Below are positions 10,532 to 20,452 of a DNA stretch of 64,000 nt, one piece after another. The notes beneath the pieces are model-generated. The model was not told the DNA's origin. It made no database searches and saw nothing but the letters and a program-made list of their open reading frames with translations. The DNA lies in the NCBI GenBank assembly GCA_040285825.1, contig JAUPSS010000004.1, positions 5,959,658 to 6,023,657 on the forward strand, given 5' to 3'. Position 1 is the first letter of the stretch. The number at the start of each line of letters is the position of its first letter. This DNA is from Eukaryota sp. TZLM1-RC. Taxonomy: Eukaryota; Metamonada: BaSk clade. The translations under genes were made by a program, and so were the position numbers.

Positions 10532-13500
10532 TCACAATGCAAATATTCTAAACGCCTCATCATCCAAGAAATCTTCAAATAAGCCTTCAGAAATTTTGTT
10601 AATGGTTTCCTCAGCGACTGAAGCCATTTCATTTTGAAAAGCCAAAGAAACAAAGTGTTGAGAAACAAGAACGGGATCGCCGCACGAAGCAACCAAATTT
10701 TCAATAAATGCATCTGTTTCGACTGTTGGTTTACAATTGGGATCCAGTCGACCTCTTAGAGAAGATCCTTGTAATATTCCCATTATTGAAGCCGAATGTG
10801 GTGATTTTGAAGTAAACAAATCATGTGTTGGCTGACTTTGTTTTAGCACTTCAGTAATTGTGGTATCAATGAGAGAAGAAAAGATGTCGTCAGCTGCTTC
10901 TTCAAGAAGGGAAACGTCCATTTCATCTGGGTATAATTCAGAAATTTCAGAGTAATCATGTTGACCTTGATCACGTGATTGGGGGTCATCAATGGCAACA
11001 CCTTCCTTTTCAAGCGTTACAGATTGAACAGCAATGGTGTCTGGCTCTTCAAAATTAGAAATACTTTCAAAAATTTCAGAGTAATCATGTTGACCTTGAT
11101 CACGTGATTGGGGGTCATCAATGGCAACACCTTCCTTTTCCAGCGTTTGTGATTGAACAGCAATGGTGTCTGGCTCTTCAGAATTAGGAATATGTTCAGA
11201 AACTGAAATATTTTCAGAAATTTCAGAGTGTTCATGTTGACCTTGATCAGGTGATTGGGGGTCATCAATGACAACAACTTCCTTTTCAAGCGTTTCTGAT
11301 TGAACAGCAATGGTGTCTGGCTCTTCAGAATTAGGAATATGTTCAGAAACTGAAATATTTTCAGAAATTTCAGAGTAATCATGTTGACCTTGATCACATG
11401 ATTGGGGGTCATCAATGGCAACACCTTCCTTTTCAAGCGTTTCTGATTGAACAGCAATGGTGTCTGGCTCTTCAGAATTAGAAATATCTTGAGAAACTGA
11501 AATATGTTCAGAGATTTCAGAGTAATCATGTTGACCTCGATCAGGTGATTGGGGGTCATCAATGGCAACACCTTCCTTTTCAAGCGTTTCTGATTGAACA
11601 GCAATGGTGTCTGGCTCTTCAGAATTAGGACTATGTTCAGAAACTGAAATATTTTCAGAAATTTCAGAGTAATCATGTTGACCTTGATCACGTGATTGGG
11701 GGTCATCAATGGCAACACCTTCCTTTTCAAGCGTTTCTGATTGAACAGCAATGGTGTCTGGCTCTTCAGAATTAGGACTATGTTCAGAAACTGAAATATT
11801 TTCAGAAATTTCAGAGTAATCATGTTGACCTTGATCACGTGATTGGGGGTCATCAATGGCAAGACCTTCCTTTGCCAGCGTTTGTGATTGAACAGCAATG
11901 GTGTCTGGCTCTTCAGAATTAGAAATATCTTGAGAAACTGAAATATTTTCAGAAATTTCAGAGTAATCATGTTGACCTTGATCACGTGATTGGGGGTCAT
12001 CAATGGCAACACCTTCCTTTTCAAGCGTTTCTGATTGAACAGCAATGGTGTCTGGCTCTTCAGAATTAGGACTATGTTCAGAAACTGAAATATTTTCAGA
12101 AATTTCAGAGTAATCATGTTGACCTTGATCACGTGATTGGGGGTCATCAATGGCAACACCTTCCTTTTCAAGCGTTTCTGATTGAACAGCAATGGTGTCT
12201 GGCTCTTCAGAATTAGGACTATGTTCAGAAACTGAAATATTTTCAGAAATTTCTGAGTAATCATGTTGACCTTGATCACGTGATTGGGGGTCATCAATGG
12301 CAACACCTTCCTTTTCCAGCGTTTGTGATTGAACAGCAATGGTGTCTGGCTCTTCAGAATTAGAAATATCTTGAGAAACTGAAATATTTTCAGAAATTTC
12401 AGAGTAATCATGTTGACCTTGATCACGTGATTGGGGGTCATCAATGGCAACACCTTCCTTTTCCAGCGTTTGTGATTGAACAGCAATGGTGTCTGGCTCT
12501 TCAGAATTAGGAATATGTTCAGAAACTGAAATATTTTCAGAAATTTCAGAGTAATCATGTTGACCTTGATCACGTGATTGGGGGTCATCAATGGCAACAC
12601 CTTCCTTTTCAAGCGTTTCTGATTGAACAGCAATGGTTTCTAGCTCTTCAGAATTAGAAATATCTTGAGAAACTGAAATATGTTCAGAAATTTCAGAGTA
12701 ATCATGTTGACCTTGATCACGTGATTGAGGGTCATCAATGGCAACACCTTCCTTTTCAAGCGTTTCTGATTGAACAGCAATGGTTTCTAGCTCTTCAGAA
12801 TTAGAAATATCTTGAGAAACTGAAATATGTTCAGAAATTTCAGAGTAATCATGTTGACCTTGATCACGTGATTGGGGGTAATCAATGGCAACACCTTCCT
12901 TTTCAAGCGTTTCTGATTGAACAGCAATGGTTTCTAGCTCTTCAGAATTAGACATATCTTGAGAAACTGAAATATGTTCAGAAATTTCAGAGTAATCATG
13001 ATGACCTTGATCACGTGATTGAGGGTCATCAATGGCAACACCTTCCTTTTCAAGCGTTTCTGATTGAACAGCAATGGTGTCTAGCTCTTCAGAATTAGAA
13101 ATATCTTGAGAAACTGAAATATGTTCAGAAATTTCAGAGTAATCATGTTGACCTTGATCACGTGATTGGGGGTCATCAATTGCAACACCTTGAGTTTCAA
13201 GCGTTTCTGATTGAACAGCAATGGTGTCTAGCTCTTCAGAATTAGAAATATGTTCAGAAACTGAAATATTTTCAGAAATTTCAGAGTAATAATGTTGAGC
13301 TTGATCACGTGATTGGGGGTCATCAATTGCAACACCTTCCTTTTCAAGCGTTTCTGATTGAACAGCAATGGTGTCTAGCTCCTCAGAATCAGAAATATGT
13401 TCAGAAACTGAAATATGTTCAGAAATTTCAGAGTAATCATGTTGGCCTTGATCACGTGATTGGGGGTCATCAATGACAACACCTTCCTTTTCAAGCGTTT

Positions 13501-16500
13501 CTGATTGAACAGCAATGGCGTCTGGCTCTTCAGAATTAGAAATATGTTCAGAAACTGAAATATGTTCAGAAATTTCAGAGTAATCATGTTGACCTTGATC
13601 ACGTGATTGGGGGTCATCAATTGCAACACCTTCCTTTTCAAGCGTTTCTGATTGAACAGCAATGGTTTCTAGCTCTTCAGAATTAGAAATATCTTGAGAA
13701 ACTGAAATATTTTCAGAAATTTCAGAGTAATCATGTTGACCTTGATCACGTGATTGGGGGTCATCAATGGCAACACCTTCCTTTTCAAGCGTTTCTGATT
13801 GAACAGCAATGGTGTCTGGCTCTTCAGAATTAGGACTATGTTCAGAAACTGAAATATTTTCAGAAATTTCAGAGTAATCATGTTGACCTTGATCACGTGA
13901 TTGGGGGTCATCAATGGCAACACCTTCCTTTTCAAGCGTTTCTGATTGAACAGCAATGGTTTCTAGCTCTTCAGAATTAGAAATATCTTGAGAAACTGAA
14001 ATATGTTCAGAAATTTCAGAGTAATCATGTTGACCTTGATCACGTGATTGGGGGTAATCAATGGCAACACCTTCCTTTTCAAGCGTTTCTGATTGAACAG
14101 CAATGGTTTCTAGCTCTTCAGAATTAGACATATCTTGAGAAACTGAAATATGTTCAGAAATTTCAGAGTAATCATGTTGACCTTGATCACGTGATTGGGG
14201 GTAATCAATGGCAACACCTTCCTTTTCAAGCGTTTCTGATTGAACAGCAATGGTTTCTAGCTCTTCAGAATTAGACATATCTTGAGAAACTGAAATATGT
14301 TCAGAAATTTCAGAGTAATCATGATGACCTTGATCACGTGATTGAGGGTCATCAATGGCAACACCTTCCTTTTCAAGCGTTTCTGATTGAACAGCAATGG
14401 TGTCTAGCTCTTCAGAATTAGAAATATCTTGAGAAACTGAAATATGTTCAGAAATTTCAGAGTAATCATGTTGACCTTGATCACGTGATTGGGGGTCATC
14501 AATTGCAACACCTTGAGTTTCAAGCGTTTCTGATTGAACAGCAATGGTGTCTAGCTCTTCAGAATTAGAAATATGTTCAGAAACTGAAATATTTTCAGAA
14601 ATTTCAGAGTAATAATGTTGAGCTTGATCACGTGATTGGGGGTCATCAATTGCAACACCTTCCTTTTCAAGCGTTTCTGATTGAACAGCAATGGTGTCTA
14701 GCTCCTCAGAATCAGAAATATGTTCAGAAACTGAAATATGTTCAGAAATTTCAGAGTAATCATGTTGGCCTTGATCACGTGATTGGGGGTCATCAATGAC
14801 AACACCTTCCTTTTCAAGCGTTTCTGATTGAACAGCAATGGCGTCTGGCTCTTCAGAATTAGAAATATGTTCAGAAACTGAAATATGTTCAGAAATTTCA
14901 GAGTAATCATGTTGACCTTGATCACGTGATTGGGGGTCATCAATTGCAACACCTTCCTTTTCAAGCGTTTCTGATTGAACAGCAATGGTTTCTAGCTCTT
15001 CAGAATTAGAAATATCTTGAGAAACTGAAATATTTTCAGAAATTTCAGAGTAATAATGTTGACCTTGATCACGTGATTGGGGGTCATCAATGGCAACACC
15101 TTCCTTTTCAAGCGTTTCTGATTGAACAGCAATGGTGTCTGGCTCTTCAGAATTAGAAATATCTTGAGAAACTGAGATATTTTCAGAAATTTCAGAGTAA
15201 TAATGTTGACCTTGATCACGTGATTGGGGGTCATCAATTGCAACACCTTGAGTTTCAAGCGTTTCTGATTGAACAGCATTGGTGTCTGGCTCTTCAGAAT
15301 TAGAAATATCTTGAGAAACTGAAATATGTTCAGAAATTTCAGAGTAATCATGTTGACCTTGATCACGTGATTGGGGGTCATCAATTGCAACACCTTCCTT
15401 TTCCAGCTTACGAGACCTAGCAAGACTTCCCTTGAATTCAACAGAACTGCCAATTTCAACACTTGAACGTGGAGAACTTTTGAATAAAGAACCAGTAAAC
15501 TTATTTTTAATTGCTCGAACAGTGGAATCAATATCATTAATAGCTTGCCTCGCCAATGCAGTCCTTTGCAAATAAGCATAATCAGAATAATCAGTGAAAC
15601 TAGGTACCTTAGGCTTAGGGTTAGGCTTAGGGTTAGGTTGACGGCTTTGGGTTTCTTTCGGAGCTTGTAGTTCTAATCTGGAAGCTTCTGGTGATTCTTC
15701 TTTTTCTATTTCTTTTTCTTCTCTTTTCTCTTCCTTTTCTTCCATTAATGATGTTTGTAGCAAAGCATCAAAAGTTAAAGGTGTATGACGCTTTGGATTT
15801 AATTCTGATGGTTCACCAACTCGATCCTGGGTAGCTCGCTGTGATTGACAAGTGTCAGGGACGTGGCCTTGACTAGAAGAGCTCACCAAAGGCTCAGAAA
15901 CACGTGGCACAGAGACATGAGGGTTGACTTGCTGTACTTCAGCTAGTATCTGAGCATTTCGAACACACTCGAATAAATCATTTGGAACTTCAAATTCTGT
16001 CAAAGTATCTAAAGCCAATTTACCTCTATTATTTAACTGAGAAGCAGAGAAAAATAAATCCTCAGATTTGGATTGAGATTGATTTGATTGACTAATTGAG
16101 TGAGACTGGGTTGATGAAGTAGTATTTGGTGTATAACTAGAACTGATTGTGGATTCTAGTAATGAATTGGATTGAGAATAAGGTTGTGGATCTTGGACTT
16201 CAAGGGATTCATCGAGGAGAACTGGTTGAGGAACATCGACAATTTTCGTTTTTGACTGCTTTTTTGTGATTTTTGGCTTGCTTGATTGGTTACTAATACT
16301 TGAGTCACGTGATTTTGACTGCTTCGTTACATTTTTGACCCTCTTTTTCTTTGCAGTTTCCTTAAACCTAAAAGGATCTGTATGAGTTTTCAATTTAGAT
16401 TTTCTTTTCTTTTTGATCCTCGGTTTTGATGATGACGTCATCAATTTGACTGGTTCAGGTTCGTGGGATTGGCTGATTTCAACAGGTTCATGAATGAATG

Positions 16501-17920
16501 ACATAAAATTTCCATTATCCACACTAGACAAAAGGGAAACTATATCAGAAACATCATCAATGACGTCATCAATTGGCTTTGATTGACTCGTGATTGAAAG
16601 TTCTTGACTGGTTTCCTTTTTTGAACTAGTATGTTCATCAGAAACAGCTTCTAATGACCTCCTTCTACTTGGACTCTCACAATGGTTATCTGTCTGATTG
16701 GCAGTTTGATATATACAATCCTTCCCTAAATCATCGACACCTTGATCAATAGTTTGATTGGTTGATTGTGAGTAATCAATCACGTGATCTGACACATCAT
16801 CAAGTTCAAATGGAGATGTACACGTGTCGACTAGTTCGCAGGCTTGAGTTCCAATCTCCATTCCACCAAGTACTTCGCTTTCAAAAACAGGTGAACATCC
16901 CCTATCAATAACCTCCGTAGCTTGGATAGCTTGTTCAGACTTTGTAACCAAACAAACAGGTTGAGAAGAAATAGGTGAAGGAGGGAGTGGTGATGGGAGG
17001 TCAGAATTAGTGGAAATAGATTGACTAATTGAATGATTTGTTGAAGGAATGGGTTCTCGTGGTTCCATGTTCTCATAGGTGGTATCGAGACTGACTTTGT
17101 TTGACTTTCTTGGACTTTTCTTGACCAATGATGTTTTTGAGCTATCATTTTGACCTTTAGCGTGGATCATTGCCTTCATAGCTGGTTTTGATTTTGACCC
17201 CCTGCTTTGACCTCCATCAACAGCACTTACCTTGACTTGACTCATTTTTGACTCCCTATTTTGACCTTCATTAACAGGACTTTCCTTGACCGCTTTCCTT
17301 TCTTCCTCCAACTCAAACAACAGATGTTCCCTTAACCAATCTCTTGGACCACTTTGTTTCTTCTCCTTATCAATACGAGCTGCCCTCAGCTTTGAAGTTT
17401 CATCCTTAATGTCTCTTAATAACTGCCGACGTGCTCTATTTTGTGCTAATTCCTCTGGACTCATCACGTGATCTGAAACGTCATCAATAGCAATCAGTTG
17501 CCGGTCTCTTTCTACCTGTGATTTGATATGATACGTGGCCAACTTTGCTTTCTCTTGTTTAAGCTCTTCTACCGCTTTTCTCTCTGTTTTCACCCTTCTT
17601 TCTTCTTCCAATCTTCTTCTAGCACGCTCACGTTGTCTTGACCATTGTTGACGATTAAACTCTTCTATGGGTTTTATTCGTTCTTTAAATCGTTCTATTT
17701 TAGCTTGTGGGGGGCTTGGTTTTGGCAACGGTGACACACCACGTTCCAGTCGTCGACGGACAGCTTCATGAGCAGCTTGTCTGCGTTTCATACGTTCCTG
17801 TTCTGCTTCTTCTATTTCTTTACGCTGTTGTTCTGCACGACGCTTTTTACGGAGGGCTTCAAGTTTCAATTTACGTTCAATTTCTCGTCGGACCTTGTCA
17901 CCAGGTCTATTGGAGGACAT
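10532..17920 (-). CDS. Giant 2462-residue protein with about thirty 49-residue tandem repeats
   Basis: I do not recognise a family. Residues 1-130 are highly charged Arg/Lys/Glu-rich helix, probably coiled coil, with R-R-A-E-Q-Q-R-K-like heptads. Residues 130-840 are low-complexity and Ser/Gln/Pro-rich, with basic clusters (K-K-K-R-K-S-K) and three D-D-V-S-D-x-V motifs. Residues about 840-2330 are acidic, Ser-rich tandem repeats. The last 130 residues are unique and contain two amphipathic acidic helices (A-D-D-I-F-S-S-L-I-D-T and E-G-L-F-E-D-F-L-D-D). The frame is open without introns for 7.4 kb, so the repeat array is under coding constraint. Layout and charge resemble cytoskeletal or centrosomal scaffold proteins, but that is inference only. 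A rearranged copy of codons about 67-175 lies at 33739-34087. Confidence 0.85.
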   Translation of the reverse strand: MSSNRPGDKVRREIERKLKLEALRKKRRAEQQRKEIEEAEQERMKRRQAAHEAVRRRLERGVSPLPKPSPPQAKIERFKERIKPIEEFNRQQWSRQRERARRRLEEERRVKTERKAVEELKQEKAKLATYHIKSQVERDRQLIAIDDVSDHVMSPEELAQNRARRQLLRDIKDETSKLRAARIDKEKKQSGPRDWLREHLLFELEEERKAVKESPVNEGQNRESKMSQVKVSAVDGGQSRGSKSKPAMKAMIHAKGQNDSSKTSLVKKSPRKSNKVSLDTTYENMEPREPIPSTNHSISQSISTNSDLPSPLPPSPISSQPVCLVTKSEQAIQATEVIDRGCSPVFESEVLGGMEIGTQACELVDTCTSPFELDDVSDHVIDYSQSTNQTIDQGVDDLGKDCIYQTANQTDNHCESPSRRRSLEAVSDEHTSSKKETSQELSITSQSKPIDDVIDDVSDIVSLLSSVDNGNFMSFIHEPVEISQSHEPEPVKLMTSSSKPRIKKKRKSKLKTHTDPFRFKETAKKKRVKNVTKQSKSRDSSISNQSSKPKITKKQSKTKIVDVPQPVLLDESLEVQDPQPYSQSNSLLESTISSSYTPNTTSSTQSHSISQSNQSQSKSEDLFFSASQLNNRGKLALDTLTEFEVPNDLFECVRNAQILAEVQQVNPHVSVPRVSEPLVSSSSQGHVPDTCQSQRATQDRVGEPSELNPKRHTPLTFDALLQTSLMEEKEEKREEKEIEKEESPEASRLELQAPKETQSRQPNPKPNPKPKVPSFTDYSDYAYLQRTALARQAINDIDSTVRAIKNKFTGSLFKSSPRSSVEIGSSVEFKGSLARSRKLEKEGVAIDDPQSRDQGQHDYSEISEHISVSQDISNSEEPDTNAVQSETLETQGVAIDDPQSRDQGQHYYSEISENISVSQDISNSEEPDTIAVQSETLEKEGVAIDDPQSRDQGQHYYSEISENISVSQDISNSEELETIAVQSETLEKEGVAIDDPQSRDQGQHDYSEISEHISVSEHISNSEEPDAIAVQSETLEKEGVVIDDPQSRDQGQHDYSEISEHISVSEHISDSEELDTIAVQSETLEKEGVAIDDPQSRDQAQHYYSEISENISVSEHISNSEELDTIAVQSETLETQGVAIDDPQSRDQGQHDYSEISEHISVSQDISNSEELDTIAVQSETLEKEGVAIDDPQSRDQGHHDYSEISEHISVSQDMSNSEELETIAVQSETLEKEGVAIDYPQSRDQGQHDYSEISEHISVSQDMSNSEELETIAVQSETLEKEGVAIDYPQSRDQGQHDYSEISEHISVSQDISNSEELETIAVQSETLEKEGVAIDDPQSRDQGQHDYSEISENISVSEHSPNSEEPDTIAVQSETLEKEGVAIDDPQSRDQGQHDYSEISENISVSQDISNSEELETIAVQSETLEKEGVAIDDPQSRDQGQHDYSEISEHISVSEHISNSEEPDAIAVQSETLEKEGVVIDDPQSRDQGQHDYSEISEHISVSEHISDSEELDTIAVQSETLEKEGVAIDDPQSRDQAQHYYSEISENISVSEHISNSEELDTIAVQSETLETQGVAIDDPQSRDQGQHDYSEISEHISVSQDISNSEELDTIAVQSETLEKEGVAIDDPQSRDQGHHDYSEISEHISVSQDMSNSEELETIAVQSETLEKEGVAIDYPQSRDQGQHDYSEISEHISVSQDISNSEELETIAVQSETLEKEGVAIDDPQSRDQGQHDYSEISEHISVSQDISNSEELETIAVQSETLEKEGVAIDDPQSRDQGQHDYSEISENISVSEHIPNSEEPDTIAVQSQTLEKEGVAIDDPQSRDQGQHDYSEISENISVSQDISNSEEPDTIAVQSQTLEKEGVAIDDPQSRDQGQHDYSEISENISVSEHSPNSEEPDTIAVQSETLEKEGVAIDDPQSRDQGQHDYSEISENISVSEHSPNSEEPDTIAVQSETLEKEGVAIDDPQSRDQGQHDYSEISENISVSQDISNSEEPDTIAVQSQTLAKEGLAIDDPQSRDQGQHDYSEISENISVSEHSPNSEEPDTIAVQSETLEKEGVAIDDPQSRDQGQHDYSEISENISVSEHSPNSEEPDTIAVQSETLEKEGVAIDDPQSPDRGQHDYSEISEHISVSQDISNSEEPDTIAVQSETLEKEGVAIDDPQSCDQGQHDYSEISENISVSEHIPNSEEPDTIAVQSETLEKEVVVIDDPQSPDQGQHEHSEISENISVSEHIPNSEEPDTIAVQSQTLEKEGVAIDDPQSRDQGQHDYSEIFESISNFEEPDTIAVQSVTLEKEGVAIDDPQSRDQGQHDYSEISELYPDEMDVSLLEEAADDIFSSLIDTTITEVLKQSQPTHDLFTSKSPHSASIMGILQGSSLRGRLDPNCKPTVETDAFIENLVASCGDPVLVSQHFVSLAFQNEMASVAEETINKISEGLFEDFLDDEAFRIFAL
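10927..15400 (-). repeat. 147-bp coding minisatellite, about 30 units
   Basis: Thirty units of 147 bp (49 codons) plus a partial unit are present; one unit near the 3' end is shorter. Each unit encodes I-D-D-P-Q-S-R-D-Q, then Y-S-E-I-S-E, then S-N-S-E-E, then I-A-V-Q-S-E-T-L-E. Unit differences are mostly single substitutions. Because 147 is a multiple of three, the other frames also stay open through the array. Units also contain the palindrome ATCACGTGAT. Confidence 0.97.
12894..14952 (-). repeat. Higher-order duplication inside the minisatellite (offset 1323 bp)
   Basis: Counting from the N-terminus, repeat units 4-8 and 13-17 carry the same series of diagnostic variants (V-V-I, D-S-E-E-L, D-Q-A-Q-H, T-L-E-T-Q, G-H-H-D). 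The blocks lie at about 14217-14952 and 12894-13629, nine units (1323 bp) apart. This indicates a multi-unit duplication by unequal exchange or replication slippage. Confidence 0.9.
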
Positions 17921-18013
17921 GTGAAGTTAAGTTAAGAGAATGCGTGGATGTGGGATGTATATGACTGAAAGTATATGATGGAAGTATTTGAAAAGCAGAA
18001 TATTTACTTTGTA

Positions 18014-18055
18014 CTGTGAATTTCACTTATCATGCATTCCCCTGTGAAATTCACT
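18014..18055. repeat. Perfect 11-bp inverted repeat downstream of Fanzor
   Basis: GTGAATTTCAC and GTGAAATTCAC are separated by about 18 nt and form a perfect 11-bp stem. The hairpin lies 230-275 bp past the Fanzor stop codon. It also sits at the very edge of the segment shared with the second Fanzor copy (its counterpart ends at 37136). It may be the end of the mobile unit or part of a guide RNA; neither is proven. Confidence 0.75.
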
Positions 18056-18286
18056 CCTGTTTTCAACTTTCTCAATGTCTACTCACAGGCTGTAAGAGAC
18101 ATGTAGCATCATTTGACAAAGACAATCATGATCTTCATCAATGGGCTACCTCACTTAAATACACCTACTGCATTCACAGAACAAAGCCTCGCGACTTGAT
18201 GTATCTAAGTGGATCTACCAAATGCTACTAAGGTATTTGTAGATCGGTCTCAAAAGTTTTTGTTTCTGTATGCTCACGTTCCCTAT
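18056..18286 (-). other. Non-coding region downstream of Fanzor, retained in both copies
   Basis: Between the Fanzor stop and the hairpin lies about 230 bp without a convincing frame. It is almost identical in the second copy (about 36862-37095). In Fanzor and TnpB systems the guide (omega) RNA is normally encoded at or just past the 3' end of the nuclease gene, so this is the candidate site. That is inference from position only. Confidence 0.4.
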
Positions 18287-20246
18287 TCATCTCCTCAGCA
18301 GAGCATCTGGGCAAATGTATCTTTCCGGCCACAATTCCGCTTTCTTCTTAATTTGAATATTTTTTGCAGCGGAAATATCTCTGTCATATACTATTTGACA
18401 CTCAGTACAAATACGCATCTGCCATGAGCCTGCTTGAATATTCTCGGCCATGCAACAACTTGACATTTTGCTTGTATTAAATTCACTGGTTGACAAGTGC
18501 TTCACGTCCTTTTGATAACACAACCATTTTCTGAAAGCCCTTGCTGATCCATATCGATTGACTTTTCGGCAATGAGAAGGGAAATTAGCAGAACCCACAG
18601 CAAGATAGAGTTTTTCAGGATGTCCAGCCAGACTTTGAAATTTGTTGAGACTCTCTCTGAACCGTCTCTCTTTTCGTCTGCGGTTATCAAATTTAATTAT
18701 TTTCCATTTCTGGCGATTACTTTCCAAATACACTTTCCTCCTGACCAAATTCCAATGGTTCAAATATTGGTTGAAATTTTGAACGGAATATTGGTTGGGA
18801 GAGTGTTTACTGGGTGAAGGTTTTGTCATGTATCTTCTGCCAGTTGGACAAGGGATAACTCCACATTGATTATCATTTAAGAAGTAACCACATAATCTTG
18901 ATTGGCCAAGATCAACGCCGATAAGGGGCCTTTCAGGTAAAATTTCGACTGGATGTCTACGTCTTCGACGGGGCATTTTTTTAGTACCCTTCAACTGTGT
19001 TTCTCTGGTTTTGTTGGCATTAGGGTCACTTTTCATTTCACTTTTTGATCTTCTTTTCTTTTTCGGTGGTTCATCCAGCTCATCTGTGTTTTCTGAGTCA
19101 TTATTTTTACCTTCAAAGGTCAAAAGCAGTTCATTACCATTAGTTTTCAATAAAATTTTGTTAAATCTATTTTTCAAACTTTTTCTGTTGATATTGAATT
19201 TTTGGTAAGGACATTGTTTGAATACTCGTTTCAGACATGTATTTTTGATAAACTTTGTTTTGGAAGATGATCCTTCAATAATTGGAAATTTTTTTCACAG
19301 AGTGGAAAATTTGTGAAGGTACCTCAATAAATTTAGAACCTTTATGAGAAGCTAAAGGTATTATTCTAAATTTCTTCCAGCAATGCATATGAGAAAAAGA
19401 AAGTGAGTAAGTATTGTGAAATTTTAAGATTGAAGAGAAAAAGCTCACTAATTTCCTTTGATGAAAAAAGTGATTTTTATCATGTGAGGACAGTAGGGAG
19501 GCAGTGGTAGGAAATCTTTGAAAGAGATTCAAGATAAACCTACATGCATTCAATAAAAAAAATCTTTCTCTTGAATTATTCAAATTGAAATTGATGAGGT
19601 ATTCAAGAACAGAATCAACTACTACTTCCTCGGGTTGGGCTAGTAGTTCATCTGGCAAAAGTGAAAGAATATTATTTGCAAAGACATTTGTTTTATTCAG
19701 GGCTCTACAATGAGCACGAATAAAGTTTTTTGTCCAGGATTGACAAATTTTGGGTAAACATGTCTTAACGTTGGAGGCCAATTGACGAGCACGACAGGCA
19801 AGATAAGAAGAAAGCCCTTTTCTATTGATAAAATTACAGTTCTGGGACTGCAGCCAATCATTGAGGAAAAGATTGAATGAATTTCTGTAAGGCACTAAAG
19901 AATTTTCCCACACAGAAACAAGAGACCTGTCTTGTGGGCATTCAGGAAGAAATCCATTGTAAAAGATATGGAGTAATTGGCGTTGGCCTTTAGATGTGGA
20001 AGGCTTTGGAAAAGAACCAGTGGTGATGACGGTCATAAACAGATACCATACATCCTGTTCCACTAAAGCTCTTGATGCCAACGGAAAATTTAGAAGAAAA
20101 GATTGAAGTAATAAAGAAGCTTCATGACAAATCTCGGTGACCACAGGAAGGTCAGTCCGAATTTGTTGCACCGCTGCAGGGGTCAGCAGCGAGTTAAGTG
20201 CACAAGACCGAGTGAATACACGTGATACAGAGGGGGTGTCTGACAT
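18287..20246 (-). pseudogene. Fanzor (TnpB-like RNA-guided nuclease), one frameshift
   Basis: Two frames together make a Fanzor of about 653 residues. The N-terminal part (20246-19275) ends with an F-R-I-I-P-L...F-I-E-V-P-S stretch typical of the wedge region. A run of seven T at 19289-19295 (A on the coding strand) shifts the frame; the second part then reads F-P-I-I-E-G-S and T-N-G-N-E-L-L-L-T-F. Nuclear-signal-like clusters (P-K-K-K-R-R-S, P-R-R-R-R-R-H) precede the split RuvC domain. RuvC-I is G-V-D-L-G, RuvC-II is S-E-F-N-T-S-K followed by Cys, and RuvC-III is Y-D-R-D-I-S-A-A-K-N-I behind C-T-E-C. All three acidic residues are present; the first zinc Cys after T-S-K appears replaced by Ser. 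The frameshift may be real decay, programmed, or a homopolymer error. The same A7 is in the second copy. Confidence 0.88.
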
Positions 20247-20385
20247 GTAGTGAGAATAAAGAGCTCATCTATCAAATTTTACACTTGTCACCCATTTTCG
20301 ACTTCTGGTTGCCTATTCTGGGAGGTTTTTAACCCTCAACTTGGTTTTGGGAGGTTTTCACTATTCCCACACTTTCCCCTCACTT

Positions 20386-20412
20386 CATAAACTAGGTTCA
20401 TAAACTAGGTAT
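20386..20412. repeat. Short direct repeat upstream of Fanzor
   Basis: TTCATAAACTAGG occurs twice in tandem just outside the upstream limit (about 20372) of the segment shared by both Fanzor copies. Its meaning is unknown. Confidence 0.6.
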
Positions 20413-20452
20413 CCTTTGCAATAGTTTCTGGAATTTCAACACTATGTAACTC

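Noticed and set aside
11017-12633. 538-codon alternative-frame ORF and several 95-195-codon ORFs within the repeat array
   Set aside because: They are side effects of a 147-bp in-frame repeat; the other frame continues for 2462 codons with unique ends.
10927-15400. Regular direct repeats as a possible CRISPR array
   Set aside because: Units are 147 bp, contiguous and coding, with no spacers.
19232-19300. Tiny intron to explain the Fanzor frame change
   Set aside because: GT-AG options (26 to 67 nt) either give the wrong phase or delete the conserved P-S-Q-I-F-H-S-V segment; a one-base shift in the A7 run fits better.
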